Shown here piece after piece: positions 1-9,943 of a stretch of DNA of 64,000 nt (positions are counted from its first letter, which is position 1; every line of letters begins with the position of its first letter). The notes below the pieces were generated by a model. It did not search any database, was not told the origin of the DNA, and was given only the letters and a program-made list of their open reading frames with translations. The translations under genes and the position numbers were made by a program. The DNA is from an uncultured Anaerobutyricum sp. (GTDB lineage Bacteria; Bacillota; Clostridia; Lachnospirales; Lachnospiraceae), in contig NZ_CAKRCF010000006.1 in assembly GCF_934307085.1 (NCBI RefSeq), positions 1 to 64,000 of the forward strand, written 5' to 3'.

Positions 1-354
1 TGGGCTCCATTTGGCGAAGGAAGAGGAGGCACATTTGATAATCCTGTTATCGCTAAAATTGCAGAAAAATACAATAAAACTACTGCACAGGTAATGCTTC
101 GCTGGCATATCCAGAGAGGAGTAATTGTAATTCCAAAATCAACACATATAGAACGAATGGAAGAAAACTTCAACGTATTCGATTTCACACTTTCTGACGA
201 AGATATGAACACAATTGCAGAACTTGATAAGAAAGAAAGCTCTTTCTTCTCACATCAGGATCCGAAAATGGTAGAGTGGTTCGTAAATATGGTAGAAGAA
301 AGAAAAAACAGCACGATAGTTCTAAGGAGAAAAAGAACTGGTAGGATAAAGTGA
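1..354 (+). CDS. Aldo/keto reductase, C-terminal part (truncated by window start)
   Basis: The reading frame is open from the first base, so the start lies outside the window; 117 residues are visible. The stretch [19 protein letters not shown] followed by [13 protein letters not shown] is the C-terminal NADPH-contacting region typical of aldo/keto reductases (IPKS, then R and EN, then FDF and a terminal helix), soluble NAD(P)H-dependent carbonyl reductases. The true substrate cannot be told. The last ~15 residues (from about NSTIVL, rich in R and K) are an odd basic tail after the usual MVEWF-like ending, so a small frameshift or read-through near the 3' end is possible. No terminator is obvious before the next gene. 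Confidence 0.85.
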   Translation, partial: WAPFGEGRGGTFDNPVIAKIAEKYNKTTAQVMLRWHIQRGVIVIPKSTHIERMEENFNVFDFTLSDEDMNTIAELDKKESSFFSHQDPKMVEWFVNMVEERKNSTIVLRRKRTGRIK

Positions 355-540
355 CATAAATTAAATCGGCAGAAAGCAAAAGTCAAAAGAAGAGATTTTT
401 TATGAAGCCGGATGTAAGGACTTAAGGGTACAAGCAGACGTATGAATACATATCTATAATTTTGAATATAGTCATGGCACTTTATAATTTGATATATTTT
501 GATGCATAAAAGTAAGAAATAAAGACAAGGAGAAATCTAT

Positions 541-1257
541 ATGAAAATTAAAAAAATTCTCTCAATCGTTTTAGCGGGAGTAATGGCAATGGCATTACTT
601 ACAGGCTGTGGTTCTTCAAAGAACAGTCAGTCTCCATCGAGTAATAATCAGAGTAGTGCATCTACTGAAGCACCAAATGAAACAACAGAAAATGCAGCAG
701 AAAGCACAACTGGAAGTGTAGAAGCAAACACAACCGAAAATGCAACAGAAGCAGATACAACAGCAGACAATAATACAACTGGAAGTACAGGAAAAACTTT
801 GGTTGTATACTATTCTGCAACAGGTACAACAAAAGGTGTGGCAGAGAAAATCGCAGAAGAAACAGGTGCAGATATCTTTGCAATCGAGCCTAAAGTACCA
901 TATTCAGATGATGATTTGGACTGGACCAATGATGACAGCCGAGTTTCCAGAGAACATGACAATGAAGACGAAAGAGATGTACCACTGGTAACAACAACCG
1001 TAGATAACTGGGATTCTTACGACACCGTATTTATCGGATATCCTATCTGGTGGGGAATCGCAGCGTGGCCAGTAAATAACTTTGTAAAAAATAATGACTT
1101 TACGGGCAAAAAAGTTATTACATTCTGTACAGCAGCATCATCAGGAATCGGTGATAGCGGTAACTTGTTAAAAGAAATGGCTGGAACAGGTGACTGGCAG
1201 GATGGTGAAAGATTGTCAGAAGATGAAGTACAATCATGGGTAAGAGATAACTTCTAA
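541..1257 (+). CDS. Flavodoxin-like lipoprotein
   Basis: 238 residues. An N-terminal lipoprotein signal (KIKK, hydrophobic core, lipobox LLTGC with Cys23) predicts attachment to the outer face of the membrane. Residues 24-85 are a low-complexity linker rich in Ser, Thr, Asn, Glu and Ala. The rest is a flavodoxin fold: the phosphate-binding loop YYSATGTTKGVAEKIAEE (about 90-107) binds FMN, and GYPIWWGIAAWP supplies the aromatic residues that usually stack on the flavin. Related lipoprotein flavodoxins are common in gut Firmicutes and probably act in extracytoplasmic electron transfer, but the partner is unknown. The gene has a weak AGGAG-type site just upstream and ends directly before a long palindromic spacer. 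The upstream aldo/keto reductase may be functionally related (redox), which is inference. Confidence 0.88.
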   Translation: MKIKKILSIVLAGVMAMALLTGCGSSKNSQSPSSNNQSSASTEAPNETTENAAESTTGSVEANTTENATEADTTADNNTTGSTGKTLVVYYSATGTTKGVAEKIAEETGADIFAIEPKVPYSDDDLDWTNDDSRVSREHDNEDERDVPLVTTTVDNWDSYDTVFIGYPIWWGIAAWPVNNFVKNNDFTGKKVITFCTAASSGIGDSGNLLKEMAGTGDWQDGERLSEDEVQSWVRDNF

Positions 1258-1579
1258 TTTGTGCAGCAAAGGAGACGCCCTCAAAAGACGCTCTTCAAGA
1301 GAGAAGATACCCTATATTTGTGACTCTATCGCTGTGGGTTGAATGTTCGCTGAAAGGCTCACATTCAATCCTCGCTAAGGCCACAAATATAGGGTATCTT
1401 CTCTCTTTTGGAGCTGTTTTTTGGTAGCCCTATGCAAATTCAGAATTTAATTTCTCGAGGGTGATTGTGGCTATTGGAGTAAATTCAGAATTTATGTTGG
1501 AGGATTTGAGGATTCGCCAGATAGGCTATCTTCTCTCTTTAAGAGCGTCAACTTTGCCTGCGGCAAATCAGAATCTATA
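1252..1579. repeat. Long nested palindrome between convergent genes (element D)
   Basis: Covers the 310-bp spacer between the flavodoxin stop and the convergent AraC stop. Bases 1297-1322 and 1382-1407 are perfect 26-nt inverted repeats; a smaller stem (1339-1346 with 1361-1368) sits in their loop. A second, longer partner exists: 1288-1314 also matches the complement of 1521-1549 with few mismatches, and TTCTAATTTG near 1252 matches the complement of 1564-1574, inside the end of the AraC gene. Two mutually exclusive hairpins are therefore possible. The motif AAATTCAGAATTTA occurs twice (about 1437 and 1482). No U-tract follows the short hairpin, so a simple terminator role is not proven. It shares general design, and the TTCTAATTTG end, with the palindrome after greA. 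Confidence 0.75.
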
Positions 1580-2437
1580 TTTTCTTGGAGCAACTCCATA
1601 CTTCTTTTTAAAGCATCTGTTAAAGTAAGAAATATTGTTAAACCCAGTAGCGAATGCAATATCCAGAATATTATCGGTTGTTGTAGTGAGTAGTTCTGCT
1701 GCAATTTCTAAACGATAGTCATTAAGATATTGAATAAAGCTTACTCCCATAGTTTCTTTGAAAAATTTCATAAAGTAGGACTTGCTGTAAAAGCAATAAT
1801 TTGCGATGTCTTCAATCGTGATGTTTTCCTGAAAATTATCGGAGATATAGGATAATATCGTCTTTATTTTTTGGAGAGACTTTTGGTTCATTTGTTTGAT
1901 TTTATTTTTCCCGCAATTGGAAACCAGAGTATATAGTATCTGAAATAAATGTGCTTTGACAGATAGCTGGTAAGCATAGGGGCGTAAATCACACAGGTGG
2001 TCGATTTCATTAATGGCGGTGATGACCGGGGAATAATAAGGAGTCTGGCTATTGATGACCGGGCAGATATTAAGGCTGCCTGAAAAAAGTGGATGAATGA
2101 ATTTATCATTACACAAGTCATAACCGGATGATTTTAAGAGACTGGATTTAAACAGGATATTTTCATATTCCATAATCGCATTGTCTTTTTGGCTGATTGA
2201 ATGAAGCTGTCCGGGAAGAACAAAAATAATGTCCCCGGCACTGACAGAATAAGTGGTTAAGTCTACGCTGACAATGCCGATTCCTTTTTTTATAACAATA
2301 ATCTCAACTTCATCGTGCCAGTGAAGGTTTACTGATTGAAAGTCTAAGGGGATGGAACATAAGTAGGTGTTGTATGGAAAATCGTCAGGAGTATGTGTTT
2401 TGTTTTCGTGATATATTTTGTATTGAAGTTTATCCAT
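1568..2437 (-). CDS. AraC family transcriptional regulator
   Basis: 289 residues. The N-terminal half resembles the cupin sensor domain of AraC regulators (HWHDEVEIIVIKKGIG near residues 40-55, then SAGDIIFVLPGQLHSI). The C-terminal ~100 residues hold the double helix-turn-helix: IEDIANYCFYSKSYFMKFFK and later NILDIAFATGFNNISYFNR, ending in the usual YGVAPRKYR. It would act as a cytoplasmic DNA-binding sugar- or metabolite-responsive regulator. The target is unknown; glgP lies divergently upstream, so control of glgP or of itself is plausible inference. The last codons fall within the arm of the 1252-1579 palindrome. Confidence 0.92.
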   Translation of the reverse strand: MDKLQYKIYHENKTHTPDDFPYNTYLCSIPLDFQSVNLHWHDEVEIIVIKKGIGIVSVDLTTYSVSAGDIIFVLPGQLHSISQKDNAIMEYENILFKSSLLKSSGYDLCNDKFIHPLFSGSLNICPVINSQTPYYSPVITAINEIDHLCDLRPYAYQLSVKAHLFQILYTLVSNCGKNKIKQMNQKSLQKIKTILSYISDNFQENITIEDIANYCFYSKSYFMKFFKETMGVSFIQYLNDYRLEIAAELLTTTTDNILDIAFATGFNNISYFNRCFKKKYGVAPRKYRF

Positions 2438-2828
2438 TTCTGTATTTGTGTACCGAATTTATGCATTAAATTTATGTGTCGAATCCAAAGATAAATTCGA
2501 GAATTTCCTTTCTTAAATAATGTAGATACTAAATCCAATTAGACATATGTATACAGGAGTGTTGAGTATCATATATGTTTTATATCTGTAATACTACATA
2601 TTGACAAAAATGAATGTTAAAAAAGATAAATATCAAAAAGATAGTATTGTGCAAAAATATAAGACTGTACTGCAATAAAATAAATTATAACAGTATTATA
2701 ATATAATCACAGTAAAAATACACGAGAAACTTTTATGAAATATTCTCGAAATTTCTTTATAAAGTTGTGGGAAATCAAATATAAGGGATTTGGGGAATAC
2801 ATTATCTTTTCAAGGGAGGTATTGCAAT
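2438..2828. other. Divergent intergenic region between araC-type gene and glgP
   Basis: A 391-bp, very AT-rich stretch. It must hold promoters for both divergent genes. Several TATAAT-like hexamers occur around 2685-2705 (for example TATAATATAATC), suitable as -10 boxes for glgP, but no single -35/-10 pair stands out. No gene, RNA or clear operator palindrome was recognised. Confidence 0.4.
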
Positions 2829-5087
2829 ATGAAACTTTCAGAATTTGTAAAAACAGAGTACGGCAAATCAATTTCGGAATGTACAAATGAAGAACTTTAT
2901 TATGCATTGCTTACATTAACAAAGAAAATGGCTTCTGGTAAGCAGCATGGTAATTCTAAGAAAAAATTATATTATATATCCGCAGAATTCCTGATCGGAA
3001 AGTTATTATCTAATAATCTTATCAATCTTGGAATTTATGACGAGGTAAAGGAAGAGCTTGCACAGAATGGAAAAAATATTTGCGAAATCGAAGAGTTTGA
3101 AAAGGAACCGTCTCTTGGTAACGGAGGACTTGGACGATTAGCGGCCTGCTTTATTGATTCTATCGCGACTTTAGGATTAAACGGCGATGGTGTTGGATTG
3201 AATTATCATTTTGGGCTGTTCAGACAGGTTTTTGAAAATAATATGCAGACAACAGTGCCGGATCCATGGCTTACAGAGAAAAGCTGGCTTACAAAAACGG
3301 ATGTGACATATGACATTAAGTTTAAAGGGATGACAGTGAAATCAAGAATGTATGATATTGATGTTATTGGATATAATAATACATCAAATAAGTTACATTT
3401 GTTTGATGTAGAGAGTGTTGATGAAAGCATTGTGGAAGATGGAATTAACTTTAATAAGGAAGATATTAAAAAGAATCTTACGCTGTTTCTTTATCCAGAT
3501 GACAGTGATGAGGCGGGTCGTATTCTTAGAATTTATCAGCAGTACTTTATGGTTTCCAGTGCGGCACAGTTGATTCTTGATGAATGTGTTGCAAAGGGAT
3601 GCAACTTACATGACCTTTCTGATTATGTGGTAATTCAGATTAACGATACACATCCGACGATGGTAATTCCGGAGCTTATCCGTCTACTTGTGGAGAGAGG
3701 TCTTGAGATGGATGATGCGATTGAAGCGGTGACAAAGAGCTGTGCTTACACAAACCATACGATACTTGCAGAAGCGTTGGAAAAATGGCCGATTTATTAC
3801 CTGAAAAAAGCAGTGCCGCAGCTTATGCCGATCATCGAAGTTTTAGATGATAAAGTAAGAAGAAAATATCATAATCCGGAAGTATATATTATTGACGGAG
3901 AAGAAAGAGTACATATGGCTCATATTGATATTCATTATTCTTCCAGCGTTAATGGAGTGGCATCTTTACATACAGAGATTCTTAAAAACAATGAGCTGCA
4001 CCATTTTTATGAAATTTATCCGGGGAAGTTTAATAATAAGACAAATGGTATTACTTTTAGAAGATGGCTGCTACACTGTAATCCACAGTTGACGGAACTT
4101 ATCACTTCTCTTATCGGGGATGGATTTAAAAAAGATGCAATGCAGTTAGAGAAGCTGTTAGATTATAAAAATGATGAAAAAGTATTAAAACAGATTTTAG
4201 AGATAAAGTCTGCTAAGAAAATGGAATTAAAGAAGGCATTGATGGAAAAACAGAATGTTGCGATTAATGAAAATTCTATTTTTGATATTCAGATTAAGCG
4301 ACTGCATGAGTACAAGAGACAGCAGTTGAATGCGTTGTATGTCATCCATAAATATTTGGAGATTAAAGCAGGAAAGAAACCATCCACACCGATAACCGTT
4401 ATTTTTGGAGCGAAGGCAGCGCCGGCATACATAATCGCTCAGGATATCATTCATCTGATCCTCTGTCTGCAGCAGCTTATTAATAATGATCCGGAAGTAA
4501 GTCCGTATCTTAATGTTGTGATGGTGGAAAATTATAATGTAACATGGGCAGAAAAATTAATTCCAGCCTGTGATATTTCAGAGCAGATTTCCCTTGCCTC
4601 CAAAGAAGCAAGTGGTACAGGTAATATGAAGTTTATGCTTAACGGTGCGATCACATTAGGAACAGAAGACGGTGCAAATGTTGAAATACATGAACTGGTA
4701 GGTGACGATAATATTTATATCTTTGGAGATTCCAGTGATACGGTTGTTGAAAGATATGCGCAGGGAAGCTATCATGCGGCAAAATATTATAATGAGAATG
4801 CAGCAATCAAAGAAGCGGTGGACTTTATAACAGGAGAAGAACTGAAAGCGATCGGTGACAAAGACAGATTAGAGAGATTGTTTAATGAGCTTGTCTCCAA
4901 AGACTGGTTTATGACATTCCCTGATTTTGATGAGTATGTAAAGACAAGAGAGCAGGCATATGCTGACTATGAAAACAGAGAAGAATGGGTACAGAAAATG
5001 CTTGTGAATATTGCAAAAGCGGGATATTTCTCTTCCGACAGAACGATTGAAGAATATAACAGAGACATCTGGAAATTAGAGGATTAA
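2829..5087 (+). CDS. glgP: Glycogen/starch (alpha-glucan) phosphorylase
   Basis: 752 residues from ATG 2829, chosen because AAGGGAGG lies about 10 bases upstream and [12 protein letters not shown] fits the family start; the open frame extends 39 bases further up. The enzyme releases glucose-1-phosphate from alpha-1,4-glucan using phosphate and pyridoxal phosphate. The [15 protein letters not shown] motif (near residue 100) and the PLP motif [20 protein letters not shown], with the Schiff-base lysine at about residue 601, are diagnostic; [10 protein letters not shown] and [14 protein letters not shown] are further family signatures. The length is short compared with the E. coli enzyme (about 800) but normal for clostridial forms. 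It stands alone without glgA/B/C neighbours and ends in a strong terminator. Confidence 0.97.
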   Translation: MKLSEFVKTEYGKSISECTNEELYYALLTLTKKMASGKQHGNSKKKLYYISAEFLIGKLLSNNLINLGIYDEVKEELAQNGKNICEIEEFEKEPSLGNGGLGRLAACFIDSIATLGLNGDGVGLNYHFGLFRQVFENNMQTTVPDPWLTEKSWLTKTDVTYDIKFKGMTVKSRMYDIDVIGYNNTSNKLHLFDVESVDESIVEDGINFNKEDIKKNLTLFLYPDDSDEAGRILRIYQQYFMVSSAAQLILDECVAKGCNLHDLSDYVVIQINDTHPTMVIPELIRLLVERGLEMDDAIEAVTKSCAYTNHTILAEALEKWPIYYLKKAVPQLMPIIEVLDDKVRRKYHNPEVYIIDGEERVHMAHIDIHYSSSVNGVASLHTEILKNNELHHFYEIYPGKFNNKTNGITFRRWLLHCNPQLTELITSLIGDGFKKDAMQLEKLLDYKNDEKVLKQILEIKSAKKMELKKALMEKQNVAINENSIFDIQIKRLHEYKRQQLNALYVIHKYLEIKAGKKPSTPITVIFGAKAAPAYIIAQDIIHLILCLQQLINNDPEVSPYLNVVMVENYNVTWAEKLIPACDISEQISLASKEASGTGNMKFMLNGAITLGTEDGANVEIHELVGDDNIYIFGDSSDTVVERYAQGSYHAAKYYNENAAIKEAVDFITGEELKAIGDKDRLERLFNELVSKDWFMTFPDFDEYVKTREQAYADYENREEWVQKMLVNIAKAGYFSSDRTIEEYNRDIWKLED

Positions 5088-5090
5088 ATA

Positions 5091-5146
5091 AAAGGTGATG
5101 TCAGCAGGTACGGTCATTGGACCGTTCCTGCGACACCACCTTTTTT
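5091..5146. terminator. Intrinsic terminator after glgP, probably bidirectional
   Basis: A long hairpin pairs AAAAGGTG...GTC on the left with GAC...CACCTTTTTT on the right around the loop ATTG, with a few mismatches, followed by TTTTTT. The A-rich left foot gives a T-run on the minus strand, so it can also end the convergent PTS transcript whose stop codon lies 12 bases away. Confidence 0.85.
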
Positions 5147-5157
5147 AGAACTTTTTA

Positions 5158-6627
5158 TTATTCACAAAGCTGTGAAAATGCATCAGCAACAAACTGAACT
5201 TTAGTTCCGATAATTACCTGTACGGAAGTTTTTCCGGGTCTGATAACCCCTGCAACTCCTGCAGATTTAATTACTTTATCATTTACTGCTGTCATATCTT
5301 TTACTTCAAGTCTTAATCTGGTAACACAGTTATCAATACTTGCGATATTTTCTTTTCCGCCGCATCCTTCAAGGATTTTGGCAGCGATAGCAGTGTAGTC
5401 GTTACTTACTAACTCTACGTTCTTTTCTGCTTCGATATCGTCATCTTCTCTACCTGGAGTCTTGAGATCAAACTTCTTAATCGCAAAGAGGAATACAAAG
5501 TAGAATACTAAAAATGCTGCGATTCCTAATGGAATAATAAGCCATGTCTTCTGTGCTGCCGGAAGTGAAGATGAGAAGAATAAATCCATAGCACCGGCAG
5601 AGAAACTAAATCCTGCACGGAAGCCAAGTGCAACTGTAATCATAGTGAAGATACCGTAAAGTAATGCGTAAATCACATAAAGTGCAGGTGCAAGGAACAT
5701 AAATCCAAACTCAAATGGTTCAGTAACACCACAGATGAAGGCACAAACTGCGGCTGAAGCAACCAGACCGATTGCCACTTTTTTCTTCTCAGGTTTCGCA
5801 CATTTGATCATTGCAAGTGCTGCACCAGGGATACCGAACATCATACATGGGAAGAATCCTGACATATACATTCCAAGACTCCATGTTACATCTGCAGATG
5901 TCTCGCCAGCCCAGAAGTGCTGTAAGTCACCAAGTCCGATAGTGTCAAACCAGAATACGTTGTTTAAAGCGTGATGTAATCCGGTTGGGATTAACAGACG
6001 GTTAAGGAATGCATAGATACCTGCTCCGACAACGTCCATACCTGCAACTGCTTTTCCAAGTGATACGAGTGCACCGAAAAGTAATGGCCATACAAATAAT
6101 AATACAGCGGATACAATGATGGAAACTACACCGGAAATAATTGCTACACAACGTTTACCGCTGAAGAATGATAACCAGTCCGGAAGCTTTGTATCTTTGA
6201 ACTTGTTGTAACACATTGATCCGATGATTCCGGCAAGAATTCCGATAAATGGATTCTCGATTTTATCGAATGCAAGTGTCTTTGTTGCACTCTCAGCGAT
6301 GGATGGCATGATTGTTGTAACAAAACCTGTTGAAAGAAGTGTTGTAATCATCAGCCAGGATGCAAGAGCTGCGATTCCGCCAGTTCCGTCGTTTTTCTCT
6401 GACATACCGACACCGACACCGATTGCAAAAAGAATTGGCATATGGTCGATCAGAGCTGATCCGGCTTTTACTAAAAACAGACCAATCAGATTTGCTGCCC
6501 CCTGGATATCTCCGCCCTGCATAGTTGCCGGACATAACCAATATCCAATACCCATAAGGATACCGCAGATTGGAAGTACCGCTACGGGAAGCATTAATGC
6601 TTTCCCTAGTTTCTGAAGAAATTTCAT
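5158..6627 (-). CDS. nagE: PTS N-acetylglucosamine-type permease, IIC-IIB components
   Basis: 489 residues. The N-terminal ~370 residues are a multi-span IIC transport domain (starting MKFLQKLGKALMLPVAVLP, with HHALNNVFWFDTIGLGDL typical of the GlcNAc branch of the glucose family). After a charged linker comes the IIB domain with the phosphorylated cysteine in NCVTRLRL at about residue 434. It imports and phosphorylates a hexose or amino sugar in the membrane. GlcNAc specificity is assigned by motif similarity and is less certain than the family. It lies 79 bases after the IIA gene on the same strand, so the two probably form one operon and together make a complete EII. It has a strong AAGGAGGGGG ribosome-binding site. 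Confidence 0.88.
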   Translation of the reverse strand: MKFLQKLGKALMLPVAVLPICGILMGIGYWLCPATMQGGDIQGAANLIGLFLVKAGSALIDHMPILFAIGVGVGMSEKNDGTGGIAALASWLMITTLLSTGFVTTIMPSIAESATKTLAFDKIENPFIGILAGIIGSMCYNKFKDTKLPDWLSFFSGKRCVAIISGVVSIIVSAVLLFVWPLLFGALVSLGKAVAGMDVVGAGIYAFLNRLLIPTGLHHALNNVFWFDTIGLGDLQHFWAGETSADVTWSLGMYMSGFFPCMMFGIPGAALAMIKCAKPEKKKVAIGLVASAAVCAFICGVTEPFEFGFMFLAPALYVIYALLYGIFTMITVALGFRAGFSFSAGAMDLFFSSSLPAAQKTWLIIPLGIAAFLVFYFVFLFAIKKFDLKTPGREDDDIEAEKNVELVSNDYTAIAAKILEGCGGKENIASIDNCVTRLRLEVKDMTAVNDKVIKSAGVAGVIRPGKTSVQVIIGTKVQFVADAFSQLCE

Positions 6628-6663
6628 AATTTCCCCCTCCTTCTTCTCTTTTTTAAATATACT

Positions 6664-6683
6664 TAATTGGATTATTCCAATTA
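6664..6683. promoter_or_regulatory. Short perfect inverted repeat between IIA and IICB genes
   Basis: TAATTGG and CCAATTA (6664-6670 and 6677-6683) are separated by six bases in the short spacer between the two PTS genes. It could be an operator or an mRNA hairpin that tunes expression of the downstream permease. No function is demonstrable. Confidence 0.35.
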
Positions 6684-6706
6684 GGTTTGTTGTTAAATGC
6701 AGTTCT

Positions 6707-7186
6707 TTATGAAAGCTTAAGAACTACTTCGTCTAATGAAACGTCCCCTTCTTTTTGAAGGCTTATTTTGTCGTAAGTATCTGTATTATTAATTAAAACC
6801 GGTGTGATACAATTTAATCCGGCTGTTTTGATCTTATCCAGATTCATTTCCATTAAGAGGTCGCCCTTTTTAACTTTATCACCGGCAGCAACATATGATG
6901 TGAATGGTTCACCGGCAAGAGTAACGGTATCTAGTCCGATGTGAATTAATAGTTCTGTACCTTGATTGCTTGTTAAGCCAATGGCGTGAAGTGTGTCAAA
7001 GACCATTGTTACTTCGCCATCTGTCGGGGCATATATTTTTCCCTCTGCCGGAATTACTGCAAAACCATCGCCAAGAACTTTCTCTGAAAAAACCGGATCC
7101 GGAACTTCTGTAAGTGGAACGACTTGCCCCTTACAAGGTGAATAAATTACATTTTCTTTTTCTTTTCTTTTGAAGAAACCGAACAT
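6707..7186 (-). CDS. crr: PTS glucose-family IIA component
   Basis: 159 residues, close to the usual length for a free-standing EIIA-Glc. It takes phosphate from HPr and hands it to the IIB domain. His82 in ELLIHIGLDTV is the expected phosphorylation site and His67 in DTLHAIGLTS its partner; GDGFAVIPAEGKIYAP is also characteristic. It is cytoplasmic and is first gene of the minus-strand pair with the IICB permease. The label crr follows the family; in Firmicutes such single IIA proteins usually serve one or a few permeases rather than acting as the enteric global regulator. Confidence 0.9.
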   Translation of the reverse strand: MFGFFKRKEKENVIYSPCKGQVVPLTEVPDPVFSEKVLGDGFAVIPAEGKIYAPTDGEVTMVFDTLHAIGLTSNQGTELLIHIGLDTVTLAGEPFTSYVAAGDKVKKGDLLMEMNLDKIKTAGLNCITPVLINNTDTYDKISLQKEGDVSLDEVVLKLS

Positions 7187-7743
7187 ATCGTGATATCCTT
7201 TCTATATTATGAGTAATGCAAATATGGCGGCAATTGTGCTGCACTTTGCGGGGCGTTTTATGTCATGATTATTTAGTGAATAAATCAAAACTATTATAAT
7301 GTTAAAATTAAAACAAAGAAATAGAATATTTTTAGATTAGGTATCAAAAATCTGCGATTTACATCGTGGTTATCAGGAAGAAAACAGAGGAACTATCCGT
7401 ATAATGTCTGTAATGGAATATAATATAATAAATGATATAGCTGCAGGTGGATTATACTTTCATCCCAGCTAACAAAACAGGAATTTTTCATACTACTTGT
7501 AATATTCCACACAAATAATAATCATATTTAGATATATTATGATGAAAAAAAGTATGATTAACAAAAACTTTCCTGTACAAAAGGTGTTTTTTTGTCTTCT
7601 TTTTACGAAAACTATCTTTAGTGAAAAAGAGATTCATGATATAATCGAACGAGGCAGAATAAGGCAGTATAGGCACTCTTGTTCTGAAGGTTACGAAAAG
7701 TATAAAAAATAAGTAAATATAATCTCATTTTAAGGAGGAGAAA
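7187..7743. other. Divergent spacer between PTS operon and hemL
   Basis: 557 bases, AT-rich, holding the promoters of the minus-strand PTS genes and of the plus-strand hemL-led cluster. I looked for a cobalamin riboswitch (B12 box) and for a RAT-type antiterminator site and saw neither. Only short weak repeats occur (for example CATACT near 7489 and AGTATG near 7550). There is no convincing gene. Confidence 0.4.
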
Positions 7744-9018
7744 GTGTTGAACACAGTAAAGTCAGAAGAATTATATAAGATAGCACTTGATTTGATGCCA
7801 GGTGGTGTAAACTCTCCGGTCAGAGCATTTGGTGCGGTAGGAAGGAACCCTTTATTTATTGACCATGCAAAGGGTTCCTATGTTTATGATGTGGATGGAA
7901 ACAAGTTTATTGATTATGTTTGCTCCTGGGGACCTGGCATTCTTGGACATTCTCATCCGGAAGTGCTTGAGGAAGTAGTAAAAGCCTGCTTTGACGGCCT
8001 TACTTTCGGAGCACCGACAGGTAAGGAGAATCAGCTTGCACAGCTTGTACAGGAATGTGTGCCATCTATGGAAATGATGCGTATGGTAAGTTCAGGAACA
8101 GAAGCGACGATGAGTGCGATTCGTGCTGCCAGAGGATTTACCGGAAGAGATAAGATTATTAAATTTAAGGGATGTTATCATGGACATTCAGACGGATTAT
8201 TAGTACAGGCCGGTTCTGCAGCGTTAACACAGTCTGTACCAGACAGCAGCGGAGTTCCTGCTTCATTTGCAGCACAGACTTTAGTTGCTCTTTATAATGA
8301 TAAGGATTCCGTAAGAGAGTTATTTGAGAATAATAAAGATCAGATCGCAGCTCTTATCGTAGAGCCGGTTGCAGCGAATATGGGTGTTGTAATTCCTGAT
8401 GATGATTTCCTTCCTTTCCTTCGTGAGATTACAGCAGAGAATGGAACAATTCTTATTTTCGATGAGGTTATCACAGGATTCCGTCTTGGTGTCGGCGGTG
8501 CACAGGAATGGTTTGGAATTAAGCCAGATTTATCTACTTTCGGAAAGATTGTCGGTGGTGGAATGCCAATGGCTATCTATGGTGGACGTAAGGATATTAT
8601 GAGAAATATTTCCCCGACAGGAAAGGTTTATCAGGCAGGAACCTTATCTGGTAATCCGATTGCGACAACAGCCGGAATCAAGACTCTTGAAATTTTAAGA
8701 GACCATCCAGAACTTTATACTAAGATTGAAGCAAATACAAAGAAGCTTGCCAAAGCTTATAAGGTAAGGGCAGAGAAACAGGGTATTGATATTCATGTAA
8801 ATCAGATTGGTTCACTTATGAGTGCCTTCTTTACAGGAGAGAATGTAAAGGATTATGCCGGAGCAACTTCTTCTGATACAAAGGCTTATGCAGATTACTT
8901 TAACTATATGTTAGAGAATGGTATTTATGTAGCACCATCACAGTTTGAGGCAATGTTTATTTCTGCAGCTCATTCTGATGAGGATATTCAGAGAACCATT
9001 GATGTGCTTACGAAGTAA
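7744..9018 (+). CDS. hemL: Glutamate-1-semialdehyde 2,1-aminomutase
   Basis: 424 residues. It converts glutamate-1-semialdehyde to 5-aminolevulinate with PLP/PMP, the second C5-pathway step for tetrapyrroles. GGVNSPVRAF at the N-terminus, the EVITGFR motif and the PLP lysine at about residue 268 in FGKIVGGGMPM are diagnostic. There is no ATG: the start is GTG 7744 or the adjacent TTG 7747, both just after AAGGAGGAG, which is a very strong site. It opens the tetrapyrrole/B12 cluster and its partner HemA lies two genes downstream. Confidence 0.96.
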   Translation: MLNTVKSEELYKIALDLMPGGVNSPVRAFGAVGRNPLFIDHAKGSYVYDVDGNKFIDYVCSWGPGILGHSHPEVLEEVVKACFDGLTFGAPTGKENQLAQLVQECVPSMEMMRMVSSGTEATMSAIRAARGFTGRDKIIKFKGCYHGHSDGLLVQAGSAALTQSVPDSSGVPASFAAQTLVALYNDKDSVRELFENNKDQIAALIVEPVAANMGVVIPDDDFLPFLREITAENGTILIFDEVITGFRLGVGGAQEWFGIKPDLSTFGKIVGGGMPMAIYGGRKDIMRNISPTGKVYQAGTLSGNPIATTAGIKTLEILRDHPELYTKIEANTKKLAKAYKVRAEKQGIDIHVNQIGSLMSAFFTGENVKDYAGATSSDTKAYADYFNYMLENGIYVAPSQFEAMFISAAHSDEDIQRTIDVLTK

Positions 9019-9156
9019 GAAAAGTCTTCAGTAAAAAGAGTTATAAATAAGCAATCTGTATTGGAAACAGAGACGGATTATAAATAAGCACATATTCATA
9101 AAGATAAATATAATTATAAATATAATAAATGAGACAGAAAGTCAAAGGAGAAAATA

Positions 9157-9909
9157 ATGGTACATTTTATCGGAGCAGGTCCTGGAGACCCAGAGTTACT
9201 GACAATTAAGGGAAAGAAATTAATCGATCAGGCAGATGTAATTATCTATGCTGGTTCTTTAGTAAATAAGGAAGTTCTTGCCGGAGCCAAAGAAGGCGCA
9301 GAGATTTACAACAGTGCGACAATGACTTTAGAGGAAGTTATTGAAGTAATGAAAAAGGCTGAGGCTGAAGGCAAGATGACAGCTCGTGTTCATACAGGAG
9401 ACCCTGCCGTTTTCGGTGCGCACAGAGAGCAGATGGACGAGCTTTCCCGTCTTGGAATCGACTATGATGTTATTCCGGGTGTTAGCTCCTTCCTTGCAAC
9501 CGCAGCAGCATTAAAGAAAGAATATACGTTACCGGGAGTATCCCAGACTGTCATTCTTACAAGAATGGAAGGTAGAACTCCAATGCCTCCAAAGGAAAAG
9601 TTAAGAGATTTAGCAAAACATAATTCTACAATGATTATTTTCTTAAGTGTAGGAATGATTGAACAGCTTGCAGATACGCTGAAGGAAGAATATAGAGAAG
9701 ATACACCTGTTGCTGTTGTATACAAAGCTTCCTGGGAAGACCAGAAGATTGTTATCGGTAATTTGACAAATATCGCACAGAAAGTAAAAGAGGCAGGAAT
9801 TACAAAGACAGCGCTTACTGTGGTAGGTGATTTTCTTGGAGACGAGTACGAACTTTCTAAACTTTACGACAAGACATTTACACATGAATTCAGACAGGCA
9901 AAAGAGTAA
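9157..9909 (+). CDS. cbiF: Cobalt-precorrin-4 C11-methyltransferase
   Basis: 250 residues. This SAM-dependent tetrapyrrole methylase adds the C11 methyl group in the corrin path. The N-terminal VHFIGAGPGDPELLTIKGKK, TGDPAVFGAHREQMDEL and PGVSSFLATAAAL motifs, and the TRMEGRTPMP segment typical of CbiF/CobM, identify it. Start ATG follows AAAGGAG. It sits between hemL and hemA, showing that ALA synthesis and corrin synthesis share one transcription unit. Confidence 0.95.
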   Translation: MVHFIGAGPGDPELLTIKGKKLIDQADVIIYAGSLVNKEVLAGAKEGAEIYNSATMTLEEVIEVMKKAEAEGKMTARVHTGDPAVFGAHREQMDELSRLGIDYDVIPGVSSFLATAAALKKEYTLPGVSQTVILTRMEGRTPMPPKEKLRDLAKHNSTMIIFLSVGMIEQLADTLKEEYREDTPVAVVYKASWEDQKIVIGNLTNIAQKVKEAGITKTALTVVGDFLGDEYELSKLYDKTFTHEFRQAKE

Positions 9910-9943
9910 GCCGTGTGGTTTTGCTGGAGGCAGAAAATAAGAA

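Noticed and set aside
6224-6616. 130-codon open frame opposite the PTS permease
   Set aside because: Antisense to a well supported gene, with no family motif or start signal.
7488-7676. 62-codon minus-strand frame in the PTS-hemL spacer
   Set aside because: AT-rich, Phe/Lys/Tyr-dominated translation without ribosome-binding site or family resemblance.
7187-7743. Cobalamin riboswitch before hemL
   Set aside because: No B12 box or matching stem elements could be found by eye; a covariance search would be decisive.
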